DNA of 64,000 nucleotides from Kiritimatiellia bacterium (GTDB lineage Bacteria; Verrucomicrobiota; Kiritimatiellia; PWTM01): contig JAOACR010000003.1 of assembly GCA_026417735.1 (NCBI GenBank), forward strand, positions 62,001-126,000, read 5' to 3'. Below the pieces are notes generated by a model. It was given only the letters and a program-made list of their open reading frames with translations, was not told the origin of the DNA and did no database searches. Below are positions 55,438-64,000 of the stretch, in pieces (the stretch's first letter is position 1; each line of letters starts with the position of its first letter). A program made the position numbers and the translations under genes.

Positions 55438-57258
55438 ATGGCAAGCCATCGAAAGGAACGTTCACAATCGGCTCGTCCGCATGATACTCGGCCGGCAACT
55501 TCGGATGCGAAGGAGGGAGCCCACAGCATGTCCGGGACGGCGTCACCCGCCGTCAACGAGACCCCCCCAGTGGTGGCGGCGCAGGTGAGGGGGACGGCCG
55601 CCGGCAGCGATGTTGTGCCGGCGGGAAAGATGGACCGCGAAACCCGCAATCAGAAGATCAAGGAACTAATCTCGCTGGCGAGCGAGCAGGGAGGCTATCT
55701 GACCTACGAGGACATCAACGACGCGCTGCCGGAAAGTTGCGTGAGCGCCGCGGAGCTCGACAGCCTGCTGATGATGTTCCGGAGCATGGACATTGATGTC
55801 ATCAGCGCATCCGAGGTGGACAAGTACAAGATGCAGGAGGCCGAGAGCCGCGCCCGCCACGCACAGCGTGCGGACGTGCTCGACGATCCGGTACGGATGT
55901 ACTTGAAGCAGATGGGGCAGGTGCAGCTCCTCACCCGGGAACAGGAAGTCGAAATTTCCAAGCGCATCGAAGAGGCGGAGCTAAAGAGCCGCCAGCTTTT
56001 CTGCCAGTTCGGCTTTGCGGTTCGCGCGTTCCTGGAGATTGCGGAGAGGCTCGAACAGGGTCGGGAACGGTTCGACCGCGTGGTGAACGATAAGCTCGCG
56101 AAAAGCCGTGAGCGCTATCTGAAACGTCTCCCCGCGCTCCGGGAGGCGGTCGCCCGTGCCCACCGGGCTGCGCTGCAAAGCTTCGATCGGTGGATGCAAA
56201 TGCGCAGGCGTTCGAAATCTGCGGACGCGGCGGGGCGGCAGGCCTTTGAGCGGGTCCGGCGCCAGGTCGAGGAGCTGTTGGAGAAGTTCTGTTTCAAGCA
56301 AAAGGCAATAGAGGACTGTGTCGTCGTTGCGGACGAGGTTCACGCGCAGTTTCGCGAAGCGTCGCGCGCGGTGGAGGCCTGGCGTGAGCGCGCGCGCGGC
56401 CGGTCCGCCCCGCCCGCGGTCACGGAGGCGATGGAGCGGCTGGAGGCGATTGCGCGGGACGCGCTGGTGCCCGCCGATGAGTTTGAGGCGCGGTATCAGG
56501 AGTTCAAGACCTGGATGCGAAACGCGCAGCGCGCGAAATCGGAAATGGTGGAAGCGAACCTGCGGCTGGTGATCAGCATCGCCAAGAAATACACAAATCG
56601 CGGCCTGTCGTTCCTGGATTTGATTCAGGAGGGGAACATGGGCCTGATGAAGGCGGTGGAAAAATTCGAATACCGCCGGGGCTACAAGTTCAGCACCTAT
56701 GCGACGTGGTGGATCCGGCAGGCGATCACCCGTTCGATCGCGGACCAGGCGCGGACGATCCGCATTCCCGTGCACATGATCGAAACGATCAACAAGCTGA
56801 TGCGGGTGCAAAAACAGTTGCTGCAGGAGTACGGCCGAGAGCCGACCCCCGAGGAGCTGGCGGAGGAGATGAACCTTCCGGTGGAGCGCGTGCGCGGCAT
56901 TCTGAAGATTGCGCAACAGCCGATCTCGTTGCACAGCCCCGTTGGCGACAGCGACGACACCAGCTACGGCGACTTCATCGCGGACACCAGCGCGGAGGAT
57001 CCTGCGAACGTCACCGCGCAGGCGATGCTGAAGGAGCGGCTGCGGGAAGTGATGCAGACCCTCACCGAGCGCGAGCAGGAGGTGTTGAAACTCCGGTTTG
57101 GCCTGGTGGACGGTTATTCCCGCACACTAGAAGAGGTGGGGCGCAAGTTCCGCGTCACGCGCGAGCGAATCCGGCAGATCGAGGCGAAGGCGCTGCGCAA
57201 GATGCGGCACCCAACGCGCATCCGCAAGCTCGAGGGCTTCCTGGAGAGCCGGCCCTGA
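55438..57258 (+). CDS. rpoD: RNA polymerase primary sigma factor
   Basis: A 606-residue housekeeping sigma factor. Region 1.1 is present ([24 protein letters not shown], about 75-98), as is region 1.2 ([22 protein letters not shown]). A long non-conserved insert (about 190-360) is followed by regions 2.1-2.4 ([51 protein letters not shown]). Region 3 includes HMIETINKL, and region 4 includes [16 protein letters not shown] and [15 protein letters not shown]. Retention of region 1.1 and the insert marks it as RpoD rather than an alternative factor. ATG 55438 has GAGG five bases upstream; GTG 55417 is an alternative. A kinase gene follows after five bases. Confidence 0.97.
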   Translation: MASHRKERSQSARPHDTRPATSDAKEGAHSMSGTASPAVNETPPVVAAQVRGTAAGSDVVPAGKMDRETRNQKIKELISLASEQGGYLTYEDINDALPESCVSAAELDSLLMMFRSMDIDVISASEVDKYKMQEAESRARHAQRADVLDDPVRMYLKQMGQVQLLTREQEVEISKRIEEAELKSRQLFCQFGFAVRAFLEIAERLEQGRERFDRVVNDKLAKSRERYLKRLPALREAVARAHRAALQSFDRWMQMRRRSKSADAAGRQAFERVRRQVEELLEKFCFKQKAIEDCVVVADEVHAQFREASRAVEAWRERARGRSAPPAVTEAMERLEAIARDALVPADEFEARYQEFKTWMRNAQRAKSEMVEANLRLVISIAKKYTNRGLSFLDLIQEGNMGLMKAVEKFEYRRGYKFSTYATWWIRQAITRSIADQARTIRIPVHMIETINKLMRVQKQLLQEYGREPTPEELAEEMNLPVERVRGILKIAQQPISLHSPVGDSDDTSYGDFIADTSAEDPANVTAQAMLKERLREVMQTLTEREQEVLKLRFGLVDGYSRTLEEVGRKFRVTRERIRQIEAKALRKMRHPTRIRKLEGFLESRP

Positions 57259-57263
57259 CCACT

Positions 57264-58613
57264 GTGCCGACATCCGCCTCGCCGCCCCGGCGAGTTGTGA
57301 AACGCGACGGTCAGGTCGTCCCCTACGACCGCGATCGGATCGAGACCGCGATTCTGCGCGCGCTCGCGTCGCTGGGACAGGGCGACCGATCCGTCGCCGC
57401 CATGCTGGCGCAGCAGGTGGAAGAGATGCTGGCCGCCGCGTACGGGCCGGCCGCCGCCCCGACGGTCGAGGACATTCAGGACATCGTGGAACGGGTGCTG
57501 ATGATGTCCGGCCGCGCCGAGGCCGCCCGCGCGTACATCATTTATCGGCACGAGCGCGCCCGGCTGCGCGACGCACGCGCGCGGCGGATCGAGGCGACCG
57601 ACAACATTCCGTACCGCGTCATTTACGAAGTTCTCCGCTGGAATCTCGACCACGAATGCGCCAGCATCGCGGATTTGAACCGCCGCATTGCAGAGGGGCG
57701 GTACGCGGAGCTGGTTCGCGATGCGGAGGCGCGGTACGAGGCGGAAGTGCGGACTGCGGCCAGCCGCATCATCGAGCGGCGGGCCGACGTGCGGTTGGTT
57801 ATCGTCGCCGGGCCCTCCTCGTCGGGCAAAACAACGACCACGATCAAGCTGTCGGAGCATCTGGCGGCGGCGGGACTAAAGCTGCGCGCGCTCAATCTGG
57901 ACAACTACTTTTTCGATCTGGAGCAGCACCCGCGCGACGAGTTCGGCGATTACGACTATGAAACGCCGCAGGCGCTCGACATTGAGCTGATCAACCGCCA
58001 TTTGACCGAACTGCTTGCGGGCCGTGAAATCCAGGTCCCGCGGTACGACTTCAAGACGGGCCGGCGAACCCTGAACGTTTCGTCGATGCGGCTCGAACCG
58101 GATGAGCTGCTGCTGTTGGACAGCCTGCATGGTTTGTACGGGCCGATGACCAGCTCCGTGCCGGCGGAACGGAAGTTTCGGGTCTACATCGAAACGCTCG
58201 AGCAGATCCGCAACGCGCACGGAGAGTTTCTGCGTTGGGCGGATCTCCGCATGATGCGTCGCATGGTGCGCGACGCGTGGCATCGGAACCACCGCCCGCT
58301 GGAAACCATTACGCATTGGCACTACGTGCGGGCGAGCGAGCTGAAGTACATCATCCCGTTCATCAGTGAGGTGGACTTCATCGTGAACAGCGCATTGCCG
58401 CATGAGCTGCCGATTCTGAAACCGCGGGTATGGCATGTGCTGCCGGAAGCGATCCGCGTCTGTCGAGACGAGCCACGCCGACAGGACGCGTATCTGCGGG
58501 CGAAGCGCCTGTACGAGTGGTTGGAGCCCTTAACGCCGATCGAGTCGGACGAGGCGATTCCGTCCCGCTCGCTGCTGCGCGAATTTATCGGCGGCAGTTC
58601 GTACGACTACTGA
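57264..58613 (+). CDS. ATP-cone fused to a uridine-kinase/PRK-type nucleoside kinase
   Basis: A 449-residue two-part protein. Residues 10-104 form an ATP-cone, the nucleotide-sensing domain of ribonucleotide reductases and NrdR (VVKRDGQVVPYDRDRIETAI; PTVEDIQDIVERVLM; AEAARAYIIYRHER). A P-loop kinase of the uridine kinase/phosphoribulokinase type follows, with Walker A GPSSSGKTTT (183-192), LNLDNYFFD, DYDYETPQALDIELI and RYDFKTGRR. The cone probably tunes kinase activity to ATP/dATP level; this is inference. It starts with GTG five bases after the rpoD stop without a good ribosome site, suggesting reinitiation. The substrate is unknown. Confidence 0.8.
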   Translation: MPTSASPPRRVVKRDGQVVPYDRDRIETAILRALASLGQGDRSVAAMLAQQVEEMLAAAYGPAAAPTVEDIQDIVERVLMMSGRAEAARAYIIYRHERARLRDARARRIEATDNIPYRVIYEVLRWNLDHECASIADLNRRIAEGRYAELVRDAEARYEAEVRTAASRIIERRADVRLVIVAGPSSSGKTTTTIKLSEHLAAAGLKLRALNLDNYFFDLEQHPRDEFGDYDYETPQALDIELINRHLTELLAGREIQVPRYDFKTGRRTLNVSSMRLEPDELLLLDSLHGLYGPMTSSVPAERKFRVYIETLEQIRNAHGEFLRWADLRMMRRMVRDAWHRNHRPLETITHWHYVRASELKYIIPFISEVDFIVNSALPHELPILKPRVWHVLPEAIRVCRDEPRRQDAYLRAKRLYEWLEPLTPIESDEAIPSRSLLREFIGGSSYDY

Positions 58614-58689
58614 GGCGTTCCGGAGCTGGAGAACGGCCTTCGTCGTCCGACGTGTGGCGCAAAGCTTCTCCGTGCGTCCTGGCGATTGA

Positions 58690-58714
58690 TCCGGCGTTTG
58701 GGAAAACCTAGCCG
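58690..58714. terminator. Weak dyad between convergent genes
   Basis: CCGGC (58690-58694) and GCCGG (58710-58714) can pair around a 15-base interior containing GG/CC. It lies between the nucleoside kinase and HEAT-repeat gene ends, where a bidirectional terminator would be expected. The T/A run is short, so the call is tentative. Confidence 0.25.
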
Positions 58715-58719
58715 GAACT

Positions 58720-60798
58720 TTACGGTGGCGGCGGGGCCAGCAATTTGGCCGCCTCGTCGCGGCGATCCGGCGCGTCGCTCTCTTTTGCGATACGTTCCAA
58801 GGCCGCCCGCACGGCCGGCGAGGCGACTGCGCCTGGCGCGCGGGCAGCTCGCAACACGGCCAGCTCGGCCTCCGTGCGGACGGATGTGTGGTCCAGGTGC
58901 TGCGCGGCGATCTCCGCGGCGGCGGCAGTGCCGAGCTCGCCCAGGATCGCCAGCAAGGCCTTTTGCTCATCGGCGTGTTCAAGGAGCGGCGCAATCTCGG
59001 CCGCACGTGCGGCGCGGTCGGCGGGCGCCACGCCCGTGCACTGGCGCAAGAGCTGTACCAGGCTGCGCTGCGCAAGACGCCGGGAGGCGGCATCGGGATG
59101 ACGGGCTGCCGCGATGAGCGGCGGCAGCGCCGCGGGATCCGCCCAGCCGCCGAGAGCTCGAATCGCAGCGTTGCGCACTGTCATTTGATCCGAGCCGGCC
59201 GCGGTCGCGACCAGCGGCAGCATCTCAGCCAGACGCAGACGGCCGGCCAGCGTAAGCAGTGCGGCCCGCGCCGCCGGCGCGGTCACGCTTTCCCATCGGT
59301 TGGGCAGCTCGGTTGCCACCTGCGGAACGCGCAGCGCCACGGCCTCGGTCGCGCCGAGCCAGGCGTCGGCGTCCGCCTCGTCGGTGGCATTCAGCAGGCC
59401 GTCCAGCAGCCGTGGCCATTCATCCCGCCCAGCGAGAGCGCCGGCCTGTTTGATCGCTTCCCGCCGGAGCGCGTGATCCGCTGTGGTGGTCAACTCCAGC
59501 AGTGTTCGCACCAGCGATGGGTCGCCGCGCTCACCGGCCGCACGTACCAGTTCCAGCCGGAGGGGCTGCTCGGCGGTACGGAGCAGCAGATGGAACTGGC
59601 TGTCCACGCCGGCACCGCTGATTCGGCGCAACGCCCTCCGTGCCGCGACCTTTACTGCCTCCGGCCCCTCGAGGGCGTTCTGTGCGAGAACTGCGACCGC
59701 CCGACCGCTCCCCATGGCGCCCAGCGTGCGCAGGGCCGCTGCGCGCACTGCAGGATCTCGGGCTGCGGCCAGCGACAGTACCGCGGGCTCCGCCGCCGTA
59801 ATGCCCCGATCCTCCAGCACCCCGAGTAGTGCGATCTGCGCGGCGGCCGGCATCAGCGCGATCGCCCCCGCGGCGCGCACGACGCCAGCGGCATCCACAT
59901 GCCGCCGCAGAATTTCGGCGCCGGCGACCTGCATCGCGCCGTTCGTCGAACCGAGCATGGTCAGTGCCCGAACGAGGCGCTCGTTCGAAGTCGCCATGGG
60001 GGCCGTGGCCAGCGCGGCGGCCGCCCTGACATATTCGGGCGCGCCAGCGCCATCAATCGCCATCACGCAGCGCTCCGCCATCACGCGGTCGCCGCGCGAC
60101 ACCGCGGCTTGCAAGCACGACAGGAGCGCATCCCATCCCCCCTCCCGTGCGGCGCGTCCCGCGACCGCCGCGTGCCGTGCCACCAGCTCGGTGGCGGCCG
60201 GCGTCGCGATCCGGCCCAGTGCACGGATGGCCAGCGCGGCTAGCGCCGGATCGTCGGAAGTCAGGAACGGCTCGATTGCCGGCACCGACGCCGGATCCGC
60301 GTGTGTGCCCAGCACTCGCAACACCTGCGCCTGCAGCGGAGGCGGCAGGCGCGGCAGCGCCGCCCGCAGGCGCTCATCAACGCCGGGGTCTCGCATTCTC
60401 TCCAGCGTGCTGCTCACATCCGGCGCGAAGGTAGGATCGCGGAGCAGCTCAAGCAGCGGCTCAACGGCTTCCGCAGATCCAAAACGGCCCAGCTGCTGCA
60501 GCGCAAATTGGCGGGCGCCTCGAGGGGCATCCGCGCGGCGCGCCAGAGTCAGCAGGGCTGCTTCAGCGACGGACCGATGCGCGCGGGAGCTGCAGGCGTT
60601 CAAAGCGCGCTCCGCCGCATCGAGGACCGAGCGGTCCTGTCCAAAATCCCAACGCGCCGCGGTCTCGAGCGCGTGTTCAACTGGCGGTACCTGCGGGGTC
60701 TTTCCGGTTGGGGTCGCACAACCGCCGCAAAGCAGCGCGATCGCCGACGCGATCACGCCGCCCCTCACCGCACCACCCTCAAAGACCGTTCGATTCAT
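58720..60798 (-). CDS. HEAT-repeat lipoprotein
   Basis: A 692-residue protein with a lipoprotein signal (IASAIALLCGGC, lipidated Cys near residue 27). About 15 HEAT/PBS-like alpha repeats of 30-40 residues follow, for example AVEPLLELLRDPTF, PALAALAIRALGRIATPAA, PAVRAAALRTLGAMGSGRAVAVL and MTVRNAAIRALGGWADPAALPPL. No catalytic motif is visible; such solenoids serve as scaffolds. It is the last gene of a fucosidase-oxidoreductase-HEAT operon, 21 bases after the oxidoreductase, with GAGG nine bases before the ATG. It may organise secreted enzymes at the outer membrane, but this is inference. Confidence 0.85.
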   Translation of the reverse strand: MNRTVFEGGAVRGGVIASAIALLCGGCATPTGKTPQVPPVEHALETAARWDFGQDRSVLDAAERALNACSSRAHRSVAEAALLTLARRADAPRGARQFALQQLGRFGSAEAVEPLLELLRDPTFAPDVSSTLERMRDPGVDERLRAALPRLPPPLQAQVLRVLGTHADPASVPAIEPFLTSDDPALAALAIRALGRIATPAATELVARHAAVAGRAAREGGWDALLSCLQAAVSRGDRVMAERCVMAIDGAGAPEYVRAAAALATAPMATSNERLVRALTMLGSTNGAMQVAGAEILRRHVDAAGVVRAAGAIALMPAAAQIALLGVLEDRGITAAEPAVLSLAAARDPAVRAAALRTLGAMGSGRAVAVLAQNALEGPEAVKVAARRALRRISGAGVDSQFHLLLRTAEQPLRLELVRAAGERGDPSLVRTLLELTTTADHALRREAIKQAGALAGRDEWPRLLDGLLNATDEADADAWLGATEAVALRVPQVATELPNRWESVTAPAARAALLTLAGRLRLAEMLPLVATAAGSDQMTVRNAAIRALGGWADPAALPPLIAAARHPDAASRRLAQRSLVQLLRQCTGVAPADRAARAAEIAPLLEHADEQKALLAILGELGTAAAAEIAAQHLDHTSVRTEAELAVLRAARAPGAVASPAVRAALERIAKESDAPDRRDEAAKLLAPPPP

Positions 60799-60819
60799 CG
60801 CATGGACCTCGTTGCTCAG

Positions 60820-62184
60820 CTAGATGTGCCACGGGGGGCGCATCGGCCGTTCCAGCCAACGCTGCGCCTCCGGGTCGCCAATCACCCGTTCCGCGACCGG
60901 GTCCCACCGGATCGGGCGTTCCAGCTCCATCGACGCATTCAATAGGTGGCAAATGGTCGCGCTCCGGTGACCAATTTCATGGTCGGCCACCGGACGGCGC
61001 CGGGAGCGTACCGCGTCCAGAAAATTCCGGTGATGACCCCCACTGCGCTCGGTCCGTCGCTCATGGGGAAGAATTTTCTCCCGGAGCAGTGACGGCGGGT
61101 CGGCCTCCAAACGGCCGCCATGGATGTGAATGAAGATCCAACCCTCGCTGCCGATCAGCTTCAGTCCGCGGTTTCCTTCGCTGCGGCCGTGGACCCGCAG
61201 GCCGTTCGCGTAGCGGTATTCAAACTCGAAATCCATGAACGCGTCAAAAATCGGGCTGGAGGTGCGGCGCCCGGAGGCCCTCAGCCAGACCGGGCCGCTG
61301 CGGTCGTGGTTGGTGATCAACTGCACCAGATCGAGCACATGCGCGCCGCGATCGGTCATTTCGCCGCCGCCCGTGGCCAGCCAGAATCGCCAACCGAAGT
61401 GGGTGGCCTCAGGAAAGTAGGGCCGCCACGGCGCCGGGCCCAGCCAGAAGTCATAGTCCAGCGTCTCCGGCGGCGATTGGGGCGCAAATGGGCCGGTCGC
61501 GCCGCGGATGCGCTGGTGGTGTGGCTCCGTCGTGGGCAGCCGCACCTCGACCTCTCGCAGATGGCCGATCCGGCCGTTGTTGACAAGCTCCCACGCGAAC
61601 CGGCAGGTGTCGTTCGACCGTTCGTGGCTGCCCGTCTGAAGAACGCGACCGTATCGCTCGACCGCCGTGCAGACGGCGCGTCCCTCGGGGATCGAGTTCG
61701 TGAGCGGCTTCTCGCAGTAGATGTCTTTGCCCGCCCGCGCCGCGGCCAGAGCGATCAGGCCGTGCCAGTGGTCCGGTGTGGCGATGGAGACCGCATCAAT
61801 GTCGTCCCGTGCGAGCAGCTCGCGAAAATCGTGGTAGGTTGCCAGGTCCTGTTCCCGAAGAGCGCGGCCGACTTTTTCGGCCTCGGCGCGAGCGGCCGCA
61901 GCGGCGGGAACAAGTCCCTTGCCGGCCGCCTCGCGCTCCACGTCGCACAACGCAACGATCTGGGCGTCCGGCTGGGCGATGAAGTTGCGCATGTTGCCCT
62001 GCCCCTGGCCGCCGACACCGATGCAACCGATCGTGATGCGTTCGCTGGGAGCGACCGCGCCGCCGCGTCCGAGCGCGCTGGCCGGCACAATCAGCGGAGC
62101 GGCGGCGAGCGCGGAGGCTCGAAGAAACGTCCGGCGTGAAACGGCACGACCGGCGAAGATCTTCGGATCGCGAGCTGAGCGCAT
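60820..62184 (-). CDS. Tat-exported Gfo/Idh/MocA oxidoreductase
   Basis: A 454-residue protein with a twin-arginine signal (SRRTFLRASALAAAPLIVPASALG) and an NAD(P)-binding domain (ITIGCIGVGGQGQGN, about 50-64). The EKPL motif is in DIYCEKPLTNSIPEG. The C-terminal domain has GGGEMTDRGAHVLDLVQ, typical of the large PVC family of periplasmic MocA-type proteins active on glycosides (compare GH109). The substrate is unknown, but the neighbouring GH29 gene suggests fucose- or sugar-related oxidation. ATG 62184 is preceded by GGAAGGGG; the open frame extends further upstream without homology. Confidence 0.9.
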   Translation of the reverse strand: MRSARDPKIFAGRAVSRRTFLRASALAAAPLIVPASALGRGGAVAPSERITIGCIGVGGQGQGNMRNFIAQPDAQIVALCDVEREAAGKGLVPAAAAARAEAEKVGRALREQDLATYHDFRELLARDDIDAVSIATPDHWHGLIALAAARAGKDIYCEKPLTNSIPEGRAVCTAVERYGRVLQTGSHERSNDTCRFAWELVNNGRIGHLREVEVRLPTTEPHHQRIRGATGPFAPQSPPETLDYDFWLGPAPWRPYFPEATHFGWRFWLATGGGEMTDRGAHVLDLVQLITNHDRSGPVWLRASGRRTSSPIFDAFMDFEFEYRYANGLRVHGRSEGNRGLKLIGSEGWIFIHIHGGRLEADPPSLLREKILPHERRTERSGGHHRNFLDAVRSRRRPVADHEIGHRSATICHLLNASMELERPIRWDPVAERVIGDPEAQRWLERPMRPPWHI

Positions 62185-62201
62185 CGTTTGAACCCCTTCC
62201 A

Positions 62202-63416
62202 TTAGCTGATGCCCGGTGAGGGCGCCGAGGATGCGGCGGGCGACCGCGGCTGGAGCCAACCCTGTGCACGAATGCGGCGGCCGCACTCCCGCAACGTCGC
62301 GACGTCATCGGGGTGAATCTCGCCCTCCGGCAGAGGACCTGTGTTCATCAGCAGGTTGCATTGCTGACCGAGCGCGGCGGCAAGACGGTTCAAGGTTTCG
62401 GTCGCATCGAGGTGCTTGCCGTCATCGTCCTTTCGGTAGCCCCAGACGTGGGGCTGCAGCGTGTCGCAAATTTCGTTCCACTTGTTGCGGTTTGCGGCCC
62501 ACGCGCGAGCAGCAATCCGGGCGTTCTCTTCCCCGATCATCTTGCGCACCCGTTGCTCGAGGGACTGACCGGCGCGCTCCGGCGCGGCGAAGTCCTCGGT
62601 GCCGGTCGCGCCCTGCTTGAACGAAATCAGACAGTGCGGCTGCAGTCGGCGGACCAGCGCGTAGGTCTCCTCGATCGGGAACAAATCCGGCCGCGCGTAG
62701 TAGCCCATGATAGGATCGAACCATACTCCCGCCAGTGGTCCGTACTGAGTGAGCAGTTCGCGGAGCTGGGCGTGCACGAACTCGATGTAGTGGCGGAAAT
62801 CCTCGTCGCGCCGAAAACGGTACGACGGCTCCGGGACGGGGTAGGCGGGACGGGCGGATTTCCATTTCGACACCTCATTGCTGTAGAAGTAGGGGTGTCG
62901 CCAGTCCAGCGCGTAGGAGTAGTACAGAAAGAGCCCCAGTTTCTTCTTTCGGCACGCATCGGCGAGCTCCGCGACCAGGTCGCGGCGGGCCGGCGAAGCC
63001 TTCGAGTGGAAGTCATTCTGCGCCGTTTCGAACAGACAGAAGCTGTCGTGGTGGCGCGAGGTCAGGTTCACGTAGCGCATCCCGGCTTCGCAGGCCAGAT
63101 CGGTAATGAAATCCGCGTCAAACCGGCGCGCGGTGAACTGCTCTTTCAAACGTTCGTACTCCGCGACCGGAATTTTTTCGTGCAGCATCACCCACTCACC
63201 GCGGCCCAGAATCGAGTATAGGCCGTAGTGAAGGAACAGTCCGAACTTCGCGTTGCGAAACCAGGCCAGCGAGGCCGCCCGCGGATCACGACGGAAAAGG
63301 TCCGCATAAGACTCGAGATGCGGAGGGACGCAGCCCGTGGCCCCCGCCGGTGCACCCGCCACCGCCATCGTCAACATGCCGCACCGGAAGAACTCGCGGC
63401 GGTTCATGCGGTTCAT
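62202..63416 (-). CDS. GH29 alpha-L-fucosidase, exported lipoprotein
   Basis: A 404-residue retaining glycosidase that removes alpha-L-fucose. The N-terminus has a Tat-like RREFF followed by a hydrophobic stretch and a lipobox-like ATGC. The barrel has WFRNAKFGLFLHYGLYS, YVNLTSRHHDSFCLFET and the nucleophile region AGVWFDPIMGYY (D234). It ends shortly after the barrel (NLLMNTGPLPEGEI), so C-terminal binding domains are absent. ATG 63416 is chosen because AAGGAG lies nine bases upstream; an earlier ATG at 63425 abuts that site. First gene of the operon and divergent from xylA. Confidence 0.92.
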   Translation of the reverse strand: MNRMNRREFFRCGMLTMAVAGAPAGATGCVPPHLESYADLFRRDPRAASLAWFRNAKFGLFLHYGLYSILGRGEWVMLHEKIPVAEYERLKEQFTARRFDADFITDLACEAGMRYVNLTSRHHDSFCLFETAQNDFHSKASPARRDLVAELADACRKKKLGLFLYYSYALDWRHPYFYSNEVSKWKSARPAYPVPEPSYRFRRDEDFRHYIEFVHAQLRELLTQYGPLAGVWFDPIMGYYARPDLFPIEETYALVRRLQPHCLISFKQGATGTEDFAAPERAGQSLEQRVRKMIGEENARIAARAWAANRNKWNEICDTLQPHVWGYRKDDDGKHLDATETLNRLAAALGQQCNLLMNTGPLPEGEIHPDDVATLRECGRRIRAQGWLQPRSPAASSAPSPGIS

Positions 63417-63457
63417 CGGCACCATCTCCTTGCGGGTCCGGCATACACGCAACCTGC

Positions 63458-63486
63458 ACACTGCCAGACGACCTCGGCCACGTCAA
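63458..63486 (-). promoter_or_regulatory. Possible promoter of the fucosidase operon
   Basis: On the minus strand TTGACG (63486-63481), 17 bases, CAGTGT (63463-63458). The -35 matches at five of six positions; the -10 is weak, which could mean activator dependence. It would start transcription about 36 bases before the ATG. Confidence 0.3.
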
Positions 63487-63554
63487 GAGGGTGAGCGGAG
63501 TCCCTCGGCGAGCGGGGAGGTCGGGGGGGGCGCAGCGCGGGTGCTCTCCACCGG

Positions 63555-63583
63555 TTGCGCCACGCACCCCGTGAGTGTAGACT
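63555..63583 (+). promoter_or_regulatory. Putative promoter of xylA
   Basis: TTGCGC (63555-63560), 17 bases, TAGACT (63578-63583). The -10 matches at four of six positions, and the start site would lie about 50 bases upstream of the xylA ATG. It shares the 222-bp divergent gap with the fucosidase promoter. Confidence 0.4.
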
Positions 63584-63638
63584 CCAGCGCAGCCCAGCGG
63601 CGCAGGAATGGAGTGACACAGGGCAGAAGGAGTGCGCA

Positions 63639-64000
63639 ATGAAAGTGCTGATCGGAGATCGGGAGTTCTTCAAGGGCATTGGGAAGATCGCGTATGAAGG
63701 GCCCGAGTCGCGAAATCCTCTCGCATTTCGCTGGTACGATGAGAACCGGGTCGTGGCCGGCAAGAAGCTGCGAGATCATCTCCGCTTTGCGGTTGCCTAT
63801 TGGCACTCGTTTTGTGGCACGGGCAGTGATCCCTTTGGTGCGCCGACACGGCGGCTTCCCTGGCTCAGCGCGACCGATCCGATTCAGCGCGCGAAAGACA
63901 AGATGGATGCCTGCTTCGAGTTCGCGACGAAACTGGGCATTCCGTTCTACTGTTTCCACGACTATGACCTCGTCGAAGAGGGCGACACGCTCGCGGAGAG
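63639..64000 (+). CDS. xylA: Xylose isomerase (3' end beyond window)
   Basis: The first 120 residues of a xylose isomerase, which converts D-xylose to D-xylulose. The N-terminus is canonical for the long (class II) type: [32 protein letters not shown] is recognisable in pieces ([15 protein letters not shown]). It then has [21 protein letters not shown] (Trp and His near the active site) and [18 protein letters not shown] with the catalytic His region. Ribosome site AGAAGGAG is six bases before the ATG. A fucosidase operon is divergent; no xylulokinase is visible before the window ends. Confidence 0.96.
   Translation, partial: MKVLIGDREFFKGIGKIAYEGPESRNPLAFRWYDENRVVAGKKLRDHLRFAVAYWHSFCGTGSDPFGAPTRRLPWLSATDPIQRAKDKMDACFEFATKLGIPFYCFHDYDLVEEGDTLAE

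Overview
The window is a very GC-rich, densely packed stretch of bacterial chromosome with no rRNA, CRISPR array, transposase, integrase or phage gene. Lipid A genes (lpxI, lpxB), OmpA-type and TorF-like outer-membrane proteins and Tat-signal secreted enzymes point to a Gram-negative cell. The mix of secreted carbohydrate-active proteins (GH127, GH29, heparinase II/III-like, GH99-like, a sulfatase-fold protein), Tat-exported Gfo/Idh/MocA oxidoreductases, PEGA and HEAT lipoproteins, a SWIM-SNF2 helicase and a Ser/Thr kinase suggests the PVC superphylum, most likely Kiritimatiellota or Verrucomicrobiota. This assignment is inferred from gene content; there is no rRNA to confirm it.

Layout. 1-3.1 kb: start of galE coupled to a bifunctional-nuclease gene, a small membrane protein, and an OmpA protein with calcium-binding-type repeats. 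3.1-6.2 kb: an FHA-domain membrane protein coupled to a PEGA lipoprotein, then a DUF192 gene. 6.4-13.3 kb: one tightly overlapping plus-strand run of GH127 hydrolase, sulfatase-fold pseudoenzyme, cutA, two CNNM/CorC-type proteins and a YacP-like NYN protein. 13.3-19.1 kb (minus): a Nfu-type Fe-S scaffold, then lpxB, a GnnA-like dehydrogenase and lpxI, with a large membrane Ser/Thr kinase overlapping lpxI. 19.2-22.6 kb (minus): a heparinase-like lipoprotein, a beta-galactosidase N-terminal remnant and a lipoate ligase. 22.7-24.3 kb: adenosine deaminase coupled to an FtsB/DivIC-like gene. 24.3-27.1 kb: one long degraded pseudogene.

27.1-37.4 kb (minus) is the metabolic core: amtB, glnK and a porin, then pyrG, carA, guaA and carB. 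The first three bring in and sense ammonium. The next four comprise three glutamine amidotransferases and the CarA partner CarB. A sigma-54-type promoter with an upstream dyad precedes amtB, and a strong hairpin lies between porin and pyrG. 37.9-46.1 kb (plus): gpmI, a 1077-residue secreted protein of unknown function, and an overlapping SWIM-SNF2 helicase. 46.5-52.6 kb (plus): a CAU tRNA, a GH99-like protein, thrC, thrB and a hybrid histidine kinase, all start/stop overlapped. 52.4-55.2 kb: a zinc-ribbon membrane protein, larE, and convergent mnmA. 55.4-58.6 kb: rpoD followed by a nucleoside kinase carrying an ATP-cone. 58.7-63.4 kb (minus): a GH29 fucosidase, a MocA-type oxidoreductase and a HEAT-repeat lipoprotein as an operon, divergent from xylA, which runs off the end.

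A recurring theme is four-base ATGA or GTGA stop/start overlap, often between genes with no obvious shared pathway. A second theme is enzyme folds with key residues replaced: the sulfatase-fold protein, the hybrid kinase N-box, the Ser/Thr kinase HRD/DFG motifs, and the MnmA second cysteine. A third is decay of carbohydrate-active genes, seen in the GH2 remnant and the 2.8-kb pseudogene.
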